Both the position numbers and the translations under genes were made by a program. A stretch of DNA of 64,000 nucleotides, taken from the NCBI RefSeq assembly GCF_000281895.1, contig NZ_CM001558.1, positions 2,856,556 to 2,920,555 of the forward strand, written 5' to 3'. Every line of letters begins with the position of its first letter. Position 1 is the first letter of the stretch. The DNA comes from Pseudomonas fluorescens Q2-87 (GTDB lineage Bacteria; Pseudomonadota; Gammaproteobacteria; Pseudomonadales; Pseudomonadaceae). Positions 37,982 through 47,891 of this stretch are shown piece by piece. The notes beneath the pieces are model-generated. The model was given only the letters and a program-made list of their open reading frames with translations, ran no database searches and was not told the origin of the DNA.

Positions 37982-38805
37982 GCCAGCCTCCAGCGCAGCA
38001 GACGGCTGAGTTGGTCGGCGAAGAGCACCAGTGCCAGGAACGTCAACAGCAAGCTGGCCACCTCACCGCCGGCAAACATTCGCAGCGACAGGTCCATCTG
38101 CTGGCCCAGTCCGCCGGCCCCGACGAAGCCCATCACCACCGAGGCGCGGATAGCGCATTCCCAGCGATAGACGGTATACGACACCAGCTCCGCCGCGACA
38201 TTGGGCAGGATCCCATAGCAGAAGGCGGCGAGCCGACCGCTGCCCGACTGCAGCAGTGCATGCGCCGGACGTTGATCGACCGACTCGTAGATCTCCGCGT
38301 AGACCTTGCCCAACATGCCGCTGTAGGTGATGGCGATGGCCAGTACGCCAGCCGTCGGACCGAGACCGACGGCGCGCACGAAAAGCAGGGCCCAGACGAT
38401 TTCCGGGATGCTGCGCAGGAAGATCAGCAGGCCGCGTACCGGCCAGCGCAGCAACCGACTTAAATATCCCGGACGACCGGCATGGGCCGCCGCCGACAGT
38501 GACAACGCCCGGCTCGCCACCAGGCTGGCGGGCACGGCCAACAACAGCGCCAGGGTCATGCCGGCCGTAGCGATTGCCAGTGTCTGTAAAGTGGCTTGGC
38601 CCAGCAGTTCAAGGAATTCGGCATCGTGGGCCGGAGGCCAGAATGCGGACACGAACCGACCCATTTCACGCTGGCTGTCGCTCGCCATCAGCACGCTTAG
38701 GTTCAATTCGCTGAAGTGAATGCCCGGCCACAGCAGGACAAGCGCCAACAGGCCGAGCAACAGGCGGGGGCGGGCGGCAGGGTCTCGGGTATCGCGTTTC
38801 AGCAT
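37978..38805 (-). CDS. PhnE-type ABC permease (first)
   Basis: 275 residues with a PhnE-like loop ([20 protein letters not shown]) and [20 protein letters not shown]. Overlaps the ATPase gene by seven bases and the second permease by four: a tightly coupled operon. Confidence 0.9.
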   Translation of the reverse strand: MLKRDTRDPAARPRLLLGLLALVLLWPGIHFSELNLSVLMASDSQREMGRFVSAFWPPAHDAEFLELLGQATLQTLAIATAGMTLALLLAVPASLVASRALSLSAAAHAGRPGYLSRLLRWPVRGLLIFLRSIPEIVWALLFVRAVGLGPTAGVLAIAITYSGMLGKVYAEIYESVDQRPAHALLQSGSGRLAAFCYGILPNVAAELVSYTVYRWECAIRASVVMGFVGAGGLGQQMDLSLRMFAGGEVASLLLTFLALVLFADQLSRLLRWRLA

Positions 38806-39596
38806 CGCGGGATCTGCACGCTCAAAGTGGAGGCAGGCGGCGGCGCCGATTGCAGCTGCTCATTGGCGTAAAGCGCATCGAGCTGTTGACGGTCAACATC
38901 TTCGGCGGGCAAGTCGAACAGGATCTGCCCGTCACGCAGGCCTATGATTCGCGAAAAATGCTCAAGGGCCAGTTCCACCGCATGCAGGCTGGCGACCAAG
39001 GTCACGTTGTTTTCGCGGGCATGGCGGCACAGCACCGACAACGCGTGTCCGGCCAGCACCGGGTCCATGGCCGAGACCGGCTCATCGGCCAGCAGCACCT
39101 CGGGCGCCTGGTAGAGCACGCGTGCAATGCCCACACGTTGCAATTGTCCGCCGGACAATTGTTGGCATTGGGCGAACACCTTGTCGCCCAGGTCCAGCCT
39201 GGACAACGCCGCACGTGCGCCCGGGACGTCAAGCGGATGCACAAGATTCAGCAGGCTTTTGCCAATGCTCCATTGCCCCAGCTTGCCGGCCAGGACTGCC
39301 GTGACCACGCGTTGACGCAGGGGCAGGGGCGGCGATTGGTGGGTCAGGCCAACGCGAGCGCGCAAACGCTGGCGCTGGCGGGCGGATAAATCCCAGGCTC
39401 GCTCACCGAGCACCTGGACTTCTCCGTGCCTTGGTCGCAGTGCCGTGGCCAGCACGTTGAGCAGGCTTGATTTACCCGCGCCTGACGGACCAATGATCGC
39501 GACCTGTTCGTTGGCGCCGATGCGCAGATTCACGCCCCGCAACGCCTGGACGCCGTTGGCGTGGGTCACGCTGACCTGGGTCAGTTGCAGGGTCAT
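38799..39596 (-). CDS. PhnC-type ABC ATPase
   Basis: 265 residues. Walker [10 protein letters not shown], signature LSGGQLQR, Walker [13 protein letters not shown] and switch His in [12 protein letters not shown] overlaps the stop of the binding-protein gene by four bases. Phosphonate/phosphite/selenate-type transporters share this component. Confidence 0.92.
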   Translation of the reverse strand: MTLQLTQVSVTHANGVQALRGVNLRIGANEQVAIIGPSGAGKSSLLNVLATALRPRHGEVQVLGERAWDLSARQRQRLRARVGLTHQSPPLPLRQRVVTAVLAGKLGQWSIGKSLLNLVHPLDVPGARAALSRLDLGDKVFAQCQQLSGGQLQRVGIARVLYQAPEVLLADEPVSAMDPVLAGHALSVLCRHARENNVTLVASLHAVELALEHFSRIIGLRDGQILFDLPAEDVDRQQLDALYANEQLQSAPPPASTLSVQIPRC

Positions 39597-40444
39597 TTGA
39601 GCAGTTCGGCGGCGCGTGCGGCTTCTTCGATGCCCTTGTAGTTCTCGGGCTTGGTTTCGATGAAGCGGCTGGCGGCTTGCAGATCGAGGATTTCCTTGTC
39701 CTTCGGGTTTGCTGGGTCGAGCGCCAGGAACGCGGCCTTGATCTTGGCCGCCAGGGCTGGGTCGAGCGTGCCACGCACCGTCCAGTTGTAGTCGAAGTAC
39801 GCCGGGGTGGTGGCGAAAACCTTGACCTTATCGGTATCGACCTTGCCGGCGGCGACCAGTTTTTCCCAGACGCTGGCGTTGAGTACCCCGGCATCCACCT
39901 TGCCGGCCTGGACCCAGGCGACGGTGGCGTCATGCGCGCCCGAATAGCCTACCCGGCTGAAGTAGCTTTCCGGCTTGATGCCGTCCTGGAGCATGAAATA
40001 ACGCGGCATCAAGCTGCCTGATGTCGACGACACCGAGCCGAATGCAAAGGACTTGCCCTTGAGGTCGGCCAGGGATTTGACGGCGGGATCGGCGGTGATG
40101 AATTTGCTGGTGAACTGGGCGTCCTGTTCACGTTGCACCAGCGGGATGGCGTTGCCGGATTTCAGCCGCGCTTGCACGAAGGTAAAGCCGCCGAGCCAGG
40201 CCATGTCGATTCGGTCAGTGGCCAACGCCTCGACCACGGCCGGATAGTCGCTCACCGGGACGAACTCGACTTTCATGCCGGTCTGCTGTTCCAGGTAGGC
40301 GCCCAGCGGCTTGAACTTGCGCAGCAGTTCGGTGGGGGCTTCGTCGGGAATGGCGCTGACTTTCAAGGTGTCGGCGGCCTGCGTCAACAGGGTGCAAAAC
40401 GACAGGGTGACGCCGACGGCCAATGCCAGGGAACGCTTGAACAT
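39593..40444 (-). CDS. PhnD-like periplasmic binding protein (phosphonate, phosphite or selenate type)
   Basis: 283 residues from the ATG at 40444 behind GGAGATCTTCC; signal peptide [20 protein letters not shown]. PhnD family features: [64 protein letters not shown] and [20 protein letters not shown]. The pattern [15 protein letters not shown] also fits the group annotated as putative selenate transport. No phn C-P lyase or ptxD gene lies here, so the ligand is open. Confidence 0.88.
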   Translation of the reverse strand: MFKRSLALAVGVTLSFCTLLTQAADTLKVSAIPDEAPTELLRKFKPLGAYLEQQTGMKVEFVPVSDYPAVVEALATDRIDMAWLGGFTFVQARLKSGNAIPLVQREQDAQFTSKFITADPAVKSLADLKGKSFAFGSVSSTSGSLMPRYFMLQDGIKPESYFSRVGYSGAHDATVAWVQAGKVDAGVLNASVWEKLVAAGKVDTDKVKVFATTPAYFDYNWTVRGTLDPALAAKIKAAFLALDPANPKDKEILDLQAASRFIETKPENYKGIEEAARAAELLK

Positions 40445-40670
40445 GGAAGATCTCCGGTGCATTAACACAACAATAATAGGCATCCCGCACACGCGGATGA
40501 CGGTGCGATGCCTTGAGAGGGTAGACGAAGGGGAGCGATATTAACCGTTTCTGGCCCGGCAGATGAATTCTGCTGAGCCGGCGGACTGCGCAATTGCCAG
40601 GACTGGGCCCCTCGATCACGCTTTGCGACCGCCCCCAGCGGAGGGGGCAGTGCGCTGACCCTTATTTTTT

Positions 40671-41660
40671 GTGGGAGCGAGCTTGCTCGCGAAAGCGGTG
40701 TATCTGTGCCGGTGATGTAGGCCATGCCGCCGCCTTCGCGGGCAAGCCCGCTCCCACATGGGCTTTGCGGTGGGCCCGAAATTCAGGTTCCCAACCAGTC
40801 CCTGCGGGAGCGAGCTTGCTCGCGAAAGCGGTGGATCTAATGCCGGTGATGGAGGCCATGCCGCCGCCTTCGCGGGCAAGCCCGCTCCCACATGGGCTTT
40901 GCGGTGGGCCCGAAATTCAGGTTCCCGACCAGCCCCCTGTGGGAGCGAGCTTGCTCGCGAAAACGGTGTATCTGTGCCGGTGATGTAGGCCATGCCGCCG
41001 CCTTCGCGGGCAAGCCCGCTCCCACATGGGCTTTGCGGTGGGTCCGAAATTCAGGTTCCCAACCAGTCCCCTGTGGGAGCGAACTTGCTCGCGAAAGCGG
41101 TGTATCTGTGCCGGTGATGTAGGCCATGCCGCCGCCTTCGCGGGCAAGCCCGCTCCCACATGGGCTTTGCGGTGGGCCCGAAATTCAGGTTCCCGACCAG
41201 CCCCCTGTGGGAGCGAGCTTGCTCGCGAAAACGGTGTATCTGTGCCGGTGATGTAGGCCATGCCACCTCCTTCGCGGGCAAGCCCGCTCCCACATGGGCT
41301 TTGCGGTGGGCCCGAAATTCAGGTTCCCAACCAGTCCCTGCGGGAGCGAGCTTGCTCGCGAAAGCGGTGGATCTAATGCCGGTGATGTAGGCCATGCCAC
41401 CTCCTTCGCGGGCAAGCCCGCTCCCACATGGGCTTTGCGGTGGGCCCGAAATTCAGGTTCCCAACCAGTCCCTGCGGGAGCGAGCTTGCTCGCGAAAGCG
41501 GTGGATCTAATGCCGGTGATGGAGGCCATGCCGCCGCCTTCGCGGGCAAGCCCGCTCCCACATGGGCTTTGCGGTGGGCCCGAAATTCAGGTTCCCGACC
41601 AGCCCCCTGTGGGAGCGAGCTTGCTCGCGAAAGCGGCGTATCTGTGCCGGTGATGTTGGG
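40671..41660. repeat. Tandem array of REP doublets (REPIN-like), about 134-base period
   Basis: Eight copies of GTGGGAGCGAGCTTGCTCGC (variants GCGGG and GAACTTG) start near 40671, 40804, 40939, 41073, 41207, 41340, 41474 and 41609. Seven inverted partners TTCGCGGGCAAGCCCGCTCC lie between them. Each unit is REP, a 40-base spacer, inverted REP, then a 45-base linker ending ...CAGGTTCCC. Spacing is 133-135 bases. Two spacer types alternate irregularly (TATCTGTGCCGGTGATGTAG and GATCTAATGCCGGTGATGGA). The last unit is truncated. Array lies between the convergent 3' side of pit and the 5' side of the phn-type operon. Confidence 0.95.
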
Positions 41661-41664
41661 TGTG

Positions 41665-43284
41665 TCAGAACAGTTTAGTGAACAACCAGTAAAGGCTCCC
41701 GGACAGCAGGATCGCCGCCGGTAGGGTCAGTATCCAGGCCATCAGCAGGTTGCGGATCGTGCGCATCTGCAAGCCGGCGCCATTGGCGACCATGGTCCCG
41801 GCCACGCCAGAGGAGAGCACATGGGTCGTGGACACCGGCAAGCCGAACATGTCGGCGGCGCCTATGGTCAGCATGGCCACGGTTTCCGCCGAGGCGCCCT
41901 GGGCGTAGGTCAGGTGGGTCTTGCCGATCTTTTCCCCCACCGTGACGACGATGCGCTTCCAGCCGACCATAGTGCCCAGGCCAAGGGCAATGGCCACAGC
42001 GATTTTCACCCACAGCGGAATGAACCGGGTGGAGTTGTCGATCTGCTGCTTGAACAGTTGCAGCTTGCCGTTGGTATCGGCATCGAAATTCCCGACCTTG
42101 TTCTTGTCCATCAGGCGAATGGTTTCGCTGGTCAGGTACATGTCGTTGCGCACGTTGCCCACGGCCTCGGCGGGTACCTTGGCCAATGAACCATAGCCCT
42201 TGACCTCGGTGCCGATACTGCCTGCCAGCGCAGCCAGGGCAGGCACCAGCTGTGGCGAGGCCTGCTTGCTGCTCACGTAGCTGGAAAGCACCGCACGCGG
42301 CTCCGCCGGGGACGGCAGCGGCGAATGCTTGACCAAGGCCTGCTGGGTGACTTCCGCCACAGCGGCGAATTGCAACGCCTGGTCGGCGGGCATGGTGCGG
42401 TTCAGCGCGTACGCCATCGGCAGGGTCCCGACCAGGATCAGCATGATCAGGCCCATGCCTTTCTGGCCGTCGTTGGAACCATGAGCGAACGAAACGCCGG
42501 TGCAGGTCAGGATCAACATGCCGCGGATCCACCAGGGCGGCGGCGTATTGCCTTCCGGGGCCTTGTACAGTGCGCGGTTCTTGACGAAAGCCCGCAGCGC
42601 CAGCAACAGCAACGCCGCGCAACCGAAGCCCACCAGGGGCGAGAGCAGCAGTGCGTAACCGATCTTCGTCGCCTGGGCCCAGTCCACGCCGCTGGTGCCG
42701 TCACGACCGTGCATCAGCGCATTGGCAACACCAACGCCAATGATCGAACCGATCAACGTGTGGGACGACGACGCAGGCAAACCCAGCCACCAAGTGCCCA
42801 GGTTCCACAGGATGGCGGCGATCAGCAGGGCGAAGATCATGGCGAAACCGGCAGAGGATCCGACCTGCAGAATCAGCTCCACAGGCAGCAACGCGATGAT
42901 GCCGAAGGCCACCGCGCCGCTGGACAGCAGCACCCCAAGAAAGTTGAACAACCCTGACCAGGCTACCGCGACGTTGGGCGCCATGGAGTTGGTGTAGATG
43001 ACTGTGGCCACCGCGTTGGCTGTATCGTGGAAGCCATTGACGAACTCAAAGCCCAGTGCGATCAGCAGCGCCACGCCCAGCAACAGGAACGGCGTCCAGG
43101 TGGTCACCACCGTGCCGAGCTCGTTCATGTCGTGCATCAGGCTGTAGGCGGTAAACAGCAGGCCGATGCCCAGGACGGCGAAGAACACCACCAGGGTTAT
43201 CACGCTCGGCTTGCGGTTGAGTTGCGGTCTTGAACTGTGCGTGATTGAACTCGATGAGTCCATGACCAGGGTCTGGTTCGTCAT
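41665..43284 (-). CDS. pitA: Inorganic phosphate transporter, Pit family
   Basis: 539 residues from the ATG at 43284. PitA/PiT hallmarks: GFEFVNGFHDTANAVATVIYTNSM, GLPASSSHTLIGSIIGV, GVSFAHGSNDGQKGMGLI and the second copy FGLPVSTTHVLSSGVAG. The two repeats are separated by a soluble loop of about 140 residues. Low-affinity phosphate (metal-phosphate) symporter. No start in this region has a good Shine-Dalgarno; instead CCTCCT, which matches the anti-SD, precedes the ATG. Confidence 0.93.
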   Translation of the reverse strand: MTNQTLVMDSSSSITHSSRPQLNRKPSVITLVVFFAVLGIGLLFTAYSLMHDMNELGTVVTTWTPFLLLGVALLIALGFEFVNGFHDTANAVATVIYTNSMAPNVAVAWSGLFNFLGVLLSSGAVAFGIIALLPVELILQVGSSAGFAMIFALLIAAILWNLGTWWLGLPASSSHTLIGSIIGVGVANALMHGRDGTSGVDWAQATKIGYALLLSPLVGFGCAALLLLALRAFVKNRALYKAPEGNTPPPWWIRGMLILTCTGVSFAHGSNDGQKGMGLIMLILVGTLPMAYALNRTMPADQALQFAAVAEVTQQALVKHSPLPSPAEPRAVLSSYVSSKQASPQLVPALAALAGSIGTEVKGYGSLAKVPAEAVGNVRNDMYLTSETIRLMDKNKVGNFDADTNGKLQLFKQQIDNSTRFIPLWVKIAVAIALGLGTMVGWKRIVVTVGEKIGKTHLTYAQGASAETVAMLTIGAADMFGLPVSTTHVLSSGVAGTMVANGAGLQMRTIRNLLMAWILTLPAAILLSGSLYWLFTKLF

Positions 43285-43571
43285 GAGGAGGTCCGATTCA
43301 GTGGGGTCATAGGGGATAGGCCAACTCACAACGTGGCGGCGCGAATCACGCTAGTTGCAATTTGTTACACGGTAATGACGTCCACTGGGTTTACAGACGG
43401 CAACTGTCATCCAGGTGTCATCGAACCCTGTCACTCAATACCCCCGATTATCGGAAGCTTCGGCGCGGATCCGTGTGATTGTATAAACGGGGCTATTCGC
43501 TCTTTCGATATGCAGTGAGTGAAGGCACAATGCGCATCCTTTTTTGGCTCGCCTTGCCGGAGGCCGCGAAA

Positions 43572-44669
43572 ATGATCAAAACGCCGTACTACCTCATCGA
43601 CAAACAGAAGCTGCTGGCGAACATGCAGAAGATCGCCTATGTGCGTGAGCAATCGGGGGCCAAGGCCTTGCTGGCGCTCAAATGCTTCGCCACCTGGTCG
43701 GTGTTCGACCTGATGCAGCAGTACATGGACGGCACTACTTCGTCGTCGCTTTATGAACTCAAGCTGGGCCGGCAGAAGTTCGCGGGCGAGACCCACGCTT
43801 ACAGCGTGGCCTGGGCCGACGATGAGATCGAGGACATGCTCGCCAACTGCGACAAGATCATCTTCAACTCCATCGGCCAGCTGCAACGCTACACCGAAGC
43901 CTCGGCCGGCAAGGTCCGTGGCCTGCGGGTCAACCCGCAAGTGAGCAGCTCCGACTACCTGCTCGCCGACCCGGCGCGTCCTTTCAGCCGCCTGGGCGAA
44001 TGGGACCCGGTGAAGGTCGAGCAAGTCATCGAGCAGATTTCCGGTTTCATGTTCCACAACAACTGCGAGAACGGCGATTTCGGCTTGTTCGACCAAATGC
44101 TGGGCACTATCGAAGAACGCTTTGGTCATCTGCTGCACAAGGTCGAGTGGGTCAGCCTCGGCGGCGGCATCCACTTCACCGGCGAGGGCTATGCCCTGGA
44201 CGCGTTCTGCGCACGCCTCAAGGCGTTTTCGCAAAAGTATGACGTGCAGGTCTACCTGGAACCGGGCGAAGCGGCGATCACCCAGAGTGCCTCGCTTGAA
44301 GTCACCGTCCTCGACACGCTGTACAACGGCAAGCATTTGGCCGTGGTGGACAGCTCCATCGAAGCACACATGCTCGATCTGCTGATCTATCGCCTGGACG
44401 CCAAGCTGGCGCCGAGCGAGGGCGAACACACCTACATGGTGTGCGGCAAGTCGTGCCTGGCCGGAGACATTTTCGGCGAATACCAATTCGATCGTCCGCT
44501 GTCCATCGGCGATCGGCTGTCGTTCATCGACGCAGCGGGCTACACCATGGTCAAGAAAAACTGGTTCAACGGCCTGAAAATGCCGTCCATCGTAGTGAAA
44601 CAACTCGACGGCAGTGTCGAGGTGGTTCGCGAGTTTGTTTACGACGACTATCTGTCCAGCCTGTCCTGA
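43572..44669 (+). CDS. nspC: Carboxynorspermidine decarboxylase
   Basis: 365 residues from the ATG at 43572 behind GGAGG. Fold-III PLP decarboxylase: PLP-binding Lys in ALLALKCFATWSVFDLM, glycine-rich SLGGGIHFTGEGY, and the C-terminal CGKSCLAGDIFGEY with the active-site Cys. It decarboxylates carboxynorspermidine or carboxyspermidine. Followed 16 bases later by the dehydrogenase gene of the same pathway. Confidence 0.94.
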   Translation: MIKTPYYLIDKQKLLANMQKIAYVREQSGAKALLALKCFATWSVFDLMQQYMDGTTSSSLYELKLGRQKFAGETHAYSVAWADDEIEDMLANCDKIIFNSIGQLQRYTEASAGKVRGLRVNPQVSSSDYLLADPARPFSRLGEWDPVKVEQVIEQISGFMFHNNCENGDFGLFDQMLGTIEERFGHLLHKVEWVSLGGGIHFTGEGYALDAFCARLKAFSQKYDVQVYLEPGEAAITQSASLEVTVLDTLYNGKHLAVVDSSIEAHMLDLLIYRLDAKLAPSEGEHTYMVCGKSCLAGDIFGEYQFDRPLSIGDRLSFIDAAGYTMVKKNWFNGLKMPSIVVKQLDGSVEVVREFVYDDYLSSLS

Positions 44670-44685
44670 GCTGGCAGAAGGAGAA

Positions 44686-45939
44686 ATGAAGAAATTGAAG
44701 AAGAACGTACTTATCATTGGTGCAGGAGGTGTCGCCAAGGTGGTGGCCCACAAGTGCGCGCAGCACAACGACGAACTCGGTCGTATTGCTATCGCGTCGC
44801 GCAACATCTCCAAATGCCAGGCCATCATCGACAGCGTCAAGGCCAAGGGTAGCCTCAAGCAACCCGCCGACATCAAGGCCTTTGCACTGAACGCTCTGGA
44901 TGTCGAAGCGACCAAGGCGCTGATTCGCGAAACCGAGTCGCAGATCGTCATCAACGTCGGCTCCGCTTTCCTCAACATGTCGGTGCTGCGTGCCTGCATC
45001 GATACTGGCGTCGCCTATCTGGACACCGCCATCCACGAAGAACCGGGCAAGGTCTGCGAAACGCCGCCTTGGTACGGCAATTACGAGTGGAATCATCTCC
45101 AGGAATGCCAGGAGAAGAACATCACCGCCATTCTCGGCGTGGGCTTCGACCCGGGTGTGGTCAACGCCTATGCGGCATTGGCGCAGCAACAGCATTTCGA
45201 CCGCATTGATTCGATCGACATTCTCGACGTCAATGCCGGCTCCCATGGCAAATATTTCGCCACTAATTTCGACCCGGAAATCAATTTCCGTGAATTCACC
45301 GGACAGGTGTGGAGCTGGCAGGACAGCCAGTGGACCAGCAACACCATGTTCGAAGTCAAGCGCACCGACGATCTGCCGGTCGTGGGCTCGCAGAACCTGT
45401 ACCTGACCGGTCACGACGAAGTGCACTCGCTGTCGAAGAATCTCGACGTGCCCAACGTGCGTTTCTGGATGAGCTTCGGCGAGCACTACATCAATGTGTT
45501 CACCGTGCTGAAGAACCTGGGCTTGCTCTCCGAGCAACCGGTCAAGACCGCTGAAGGCCTGGAAGTGGTGCCGCTGAAAGTGGTCAAGGCCGTGCTGCCT
45601 GACCCGAGCTCGCTGGCGCCGGGCTACACCGGCAAGACCTGCATCGGTGACCTGGTGAAGGGTGTCAAGGACGGCCAGCCGCGCGAGATGTTCATCTACA
45701 ACGTGGCCGACCACGAGGACGCCTACGCAGAAACCGATAGCCAGGGCATTTCCTATACCGCCGGCGTACCGCCCGTGGCCGCAGCCCTGCTGGTAGCCCG
45801 TGGCGAGTGGGACGTGCAGCGCATGGTCAATGTCGAAGAGTTGCCCGCCGAGGCATTCCTCGAAGCGCTCGACGTGATGGGCCTGCCGACGCGCATCAAG
45901 GACGAAAATGGAGATCGTCCCTGGAATCAACCCGCCTGA
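44686..45939 (+). CDS. Carboxynorspermidine/carboxyspermidine synthase (saccharopine dehydrogenase family)
   Basis: 417 residues from the ATG at 44686 behind AAGGAG. NAD(P) motif VLIIGAGGVAKVVAHKCAQH, then NVGSAFLNMSVLRACIDTGVAYLDTA and GVGFDPGVVNAYAAL, typical of the CASDH branch. It condenses aspartate semialdehyde with a diamine by reductive amination, giving the substrate of NspC. Gene order here is decarboxylase first. Confidence 0.93.
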   Translation: MKKLKKNVLIIGAGGVAKVVAHKCAQHNDELGRIAIASRNISKCQAIIDSVKAKGSLKQPADIKAFALNALDVEATKALIRETESQIVINVGSAFLNMSVLRACIDTGVAYLDTAIHEEPGKVCETPPWYGNYEWNHLQECQEKNITAILGVGFDPGVVNAYAALAQQQHFDRIDSIDILDVNAGSHGKYFATNFDPEINFREFTGQVWSWQDSQWTSNTMFEVKRTDDLPVVGSQNLYLTGHDEVHSLSKNLDVPNVRFWMSFGEHYINVFTVLKNLGLLSEQPVKTAEGLEVVPLKVVKAVLPDPSSLAPGYTGKTCIGDLVKGVKDGQPREMFIYNVADHEDAYAETDSQGISYTAGVPPVAAALLVARGEWDVQRMVNVEELPAEAFLEALDVMGLPTRIKDENGDRPWNQPA

Positions 45940-45969
45940 GAAACTGACAGTCTGCGGGTAGCTTGAATA

Positions 45970-46008
45970 AATGCTCCGTATCGAAAGGTACGGGGCATTT
46001 TCGTTTAT
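45970..46008 (+). terminator. Terminator after the polyamine genes
   Basis: AATGCTCCGTA / TACGGGGCATT stem (one G-T pair), loop TCGAAAGG, then TTTTCGTTT. Confidence 0.85.
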
Positions 46009-46020
46009 GGGGCACATCAT

Positions 46021-46065
46021 CCCGTGGCGAGGGGACTTGCTCCCGCTGGGCTGCCCGGCAGCCCC
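46021..46065. repeat. Single REP element
   Basis: GTGGCGAGGGGACTTGCTCC followed by CGCTGGGCTGCCCGG, the GAGGGxxCTTGCTCCC class of Pseudomonas REP, distinct from those in the array at 40671-41660. Confidence 0.75.
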
Positions 46066-46164
46066 CATACAAACCGCCGCATGCCCCAAGCGAAAGCAAG
46101 AACCCTAGCCCTGGACCCTCCCTCCACCTTACGATTGCGATTCAAGGCCCAGGAGACTCAATCA

Positions 46165-46674
46165 GTGAAACCATTCAGAATTCGAGAGCTGAAAACTACC
46201 GACGCTGAAGCGCTACTGGCCTTCGAAATCCACAACCGTGATTGGTTCGAGTCCCATATCGACCCACGCGACCCTGCCTTCTATTCCTTGGAAGGTGTTG
46301 CTGATCACATTGACGAATACCTATCCGGGTTTGCCGCAGGCGCCTGGCACCCGTTTGTGATCGAGGATTGCAACGGGCGAATCGTTGGCCGGGCGAATTT
46401 GAAAGGCATCGACCCACCGGGCCGTTCTGCGCAGGTAGGTTATCGGATCGCCCTGGACTGCTGCCGGCAAGGCCTCGCTACGATGGCCTTGGAACATCTG
46501 ATCCGGCAGGCAAGGGCGCGTTGGGCCCTGACGCAACTGGTGGCTTATGCCTACGAACAGAATGTCGGCTCGATGAAGGTTCTTGGACGATGCGGGTTCG
46601 TGCCTGAGCCCCTCCTGCCCGGCGAAGACGCGGAGTGCGGCTGCCGCTTTGTCCTTGCGGTCCGGGCTGATTGA
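46165..46674 (+). CDS. GNAT-family N-acetyltransferase (RimJ/RimL type)
   Basis: 169 residues from a GTG at 46165 with AGGAG nine bases upstream. Ribosomal-protein-acetyltransferase pattern: FRIRELKTTDAEALLAFEIHNRDWFE, VGYRIALDCCRQGLATMAL (acetyl-CoA loop) and NVGSMKVLGRCGFVPE. Substrate unknown. Confidence 0.88.
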   Translation: MKPFRIRELKTTDAEALLAFEIHNRDWFESHIDPRDPAFYSLEGVADHIDEYLSGFAAGAWHPFVIEDCNGRIVGRANLKGIDPPGRSAQVGYRIALDCCRQGLATMALEHLIRQARARWALTQLVAYAYEQNVGSMKVLGRCGFVPEPLLPGEDAECGCRFVLAVRAD

Positions 46675-46780
46675 CCTCCGCCTGGAATTTCGTTCTGGCG
46701 AGTCAATACTGAGTCTTCACGGCAGCCTCAATCTATTCGGCTGGCATCGTCGGATTAGAGAGGCTTTGAGGCAGCCATGG

Positions 46781-47215
46781 TCAGCGATCAGGCGTTTTTC
46801 TCCTTTGCTGTTCAAGTATCCCAAGTGTTCTTGAGTCGGCACTGACCCTGCCTTCAAGCGCCCGCGCATACAGGGAACTCTCACCTGCGGCCGCTGAAAA
46901 CAACGTCATGCAGGAGGCGAATTTCATGGCATCCAGGGAGCCCAGCAGGTGTTCAATGGGGTTTTTCGAGTCCAGGACGGCGAGGGTGGCGCGCTCGAGT
47001 CGCGGTCCCAGGAGCGGGTGACGAAGATAGTCACGGGCCTCTTCGATGTCGCGCAGGCCGTAGAAGGTGGCATTCTCACTGGACCCCAGGCCGCGTAGCT
47101 GGGGAAATATGAACCATATCCAGTGGCTTTCCTTGCGCCCACGTTCAAGCTCTCGCAGGGCGCGTTCATAGCTCGATGCTTGAGCCTGGACAAAACGCTC
47201 CAGTGATTCAGTCAT
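46781..47215 (-). CDS. DUF1810-family protein
   Basis: 144 residues from the ATG at 47215. The start LERFVQAQASSYERALRELERG and ESHWIWFIFPQLRGLGSSENATFYGL are the signature of DUF1810, a cytoplasmic family of about 140 residues without known function. The end reads RRKTPDR. Confidence 0.9.
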   Translation of the reverse strand: MTESLERFVQAQASSYERALRELERGRKESHWIWFIFPQLRGLGSSENATFYGLRDIEEARDYLRHPLLGPRLERATLAVLDSKNPIEHLLGSLDAMKFASCMTLFSAAAGESSLYARALEGRVSADSRTLGILEQQRRKTPDR

Positions 47216-47261
47216 GTCAACGCTCCGATAAAGTATTTGTTTCGATGGGCGCCACACTGGT

Positions 47262-47774
47262 TCATTTCTGTCGTCGATACACCAGGCTTGGCGCCTCGCT
47301 CGGCACGTCGTCCAATTCGCCGAAACGATGCATGCCGAGCTTCTCCAGGACCCGGATCGACGCGGCATGCCCGGGCCTGACCAGGCCGAAGACGTCGGGT
47401 AAAGACAGCGGCCCAAAGGCCTGCGTCAGGGCAGTGCTGCCCAGCTCGGTGGCGTAGCCCTGGCCCCATGCCTCGACGGCAAAGCGGTACCCGAGATTGA
47501 CCCGTTGCTCGGCCAGGTAATCATGAGCGGCGATGCCGCCGAAACCGATGAGGTGTTCCGGCGCCTCGTTGCGAGCTACCGCCCACCAGCCGTAGCCATG
47601 GTTGTCCCAGTGCTCGAGCCAATGGTTCAGGAGCGCCTGAGCCTCGGCCAGGCTGGTCATTGGGCCTGCCGGGTTGAATAGATGGGTGCGTGGGTCGCCA
47701 TAAATGGCGAACAGCCGCGACACGTCAGCGGGCTGTGGTTTTCGGTAGATCAGGCGTGATGCGGGGCCTGGCAT
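47262..47774 (-). CDS. GNAT-family N-acetyltransferase (RimJ/RimL type)
   Basis: 170 residues. YRKPQPADVSRLFAIYGDPR, NLGYRFAVEAWGQGYATELG and ASIRVLEKLGMHRFGE give the RimJ/RimL pattern. It lies 46 bases upstream of DUF1810 on the same strand and may be co-transcribed. Confidence 0.89.
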   Translation of the reverse strand: MPGPASRLIYRKPQPADVSRLFAIYGDPRTHLFNPAGPMTSLAEAQALLNHWLEHWDNHGYGWWAVARNEAPEHLIGFGGIAAHDYLAEQRVNLGYRFAVEAWGQGYATELGSTALTQAFGPLSLPDVFGLVRPGHAASIRVLEKLGMHRFGELDDVPSEAPSLVYRRQK

Positions 47775-47853
47775 GTGGGTTTCCTTGTCGACGAGCCAGG
47801 TAAGAACCTACTCGTCAGCGCGGACCACGGCAACTGCCTGTGAAGGACAAATT

Positions 47854-47877
47854 TGCGCCCGGTCGAGGCCGGGCGCA
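47854..47877 (-). terminator. Hairpin downstream of the beta-barrel gene
   Basis: Nine-pair stem TGCGCCCGG / CCGGGCGCA with a six-base loop, followed on the minus strand by AATTTG. It could end the minus-strand biosynthetic transcription unit. Confidence 0.6.
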
Positions 47878-47891
47878 GGAGCCTCCAGCGC

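Noticed and set aside
40662..41653. Recurrent short frames reading FPTSPLWERACSRKR and similar
   Set aside because: They are translations of the REP repeats, repeat on both strands and break with the 134-base period.
40671..41660. CRISPR array
   Set aside because: The units contain paired inverted REPs and nearly identical spacers, with no cas genes; this is a tandem REP array.
44566..46089. 507-codon minus-strand frame
   Set aside because: Antisense to the carboxynorspermidine genes, which have clear families and ribosome-binding sites.
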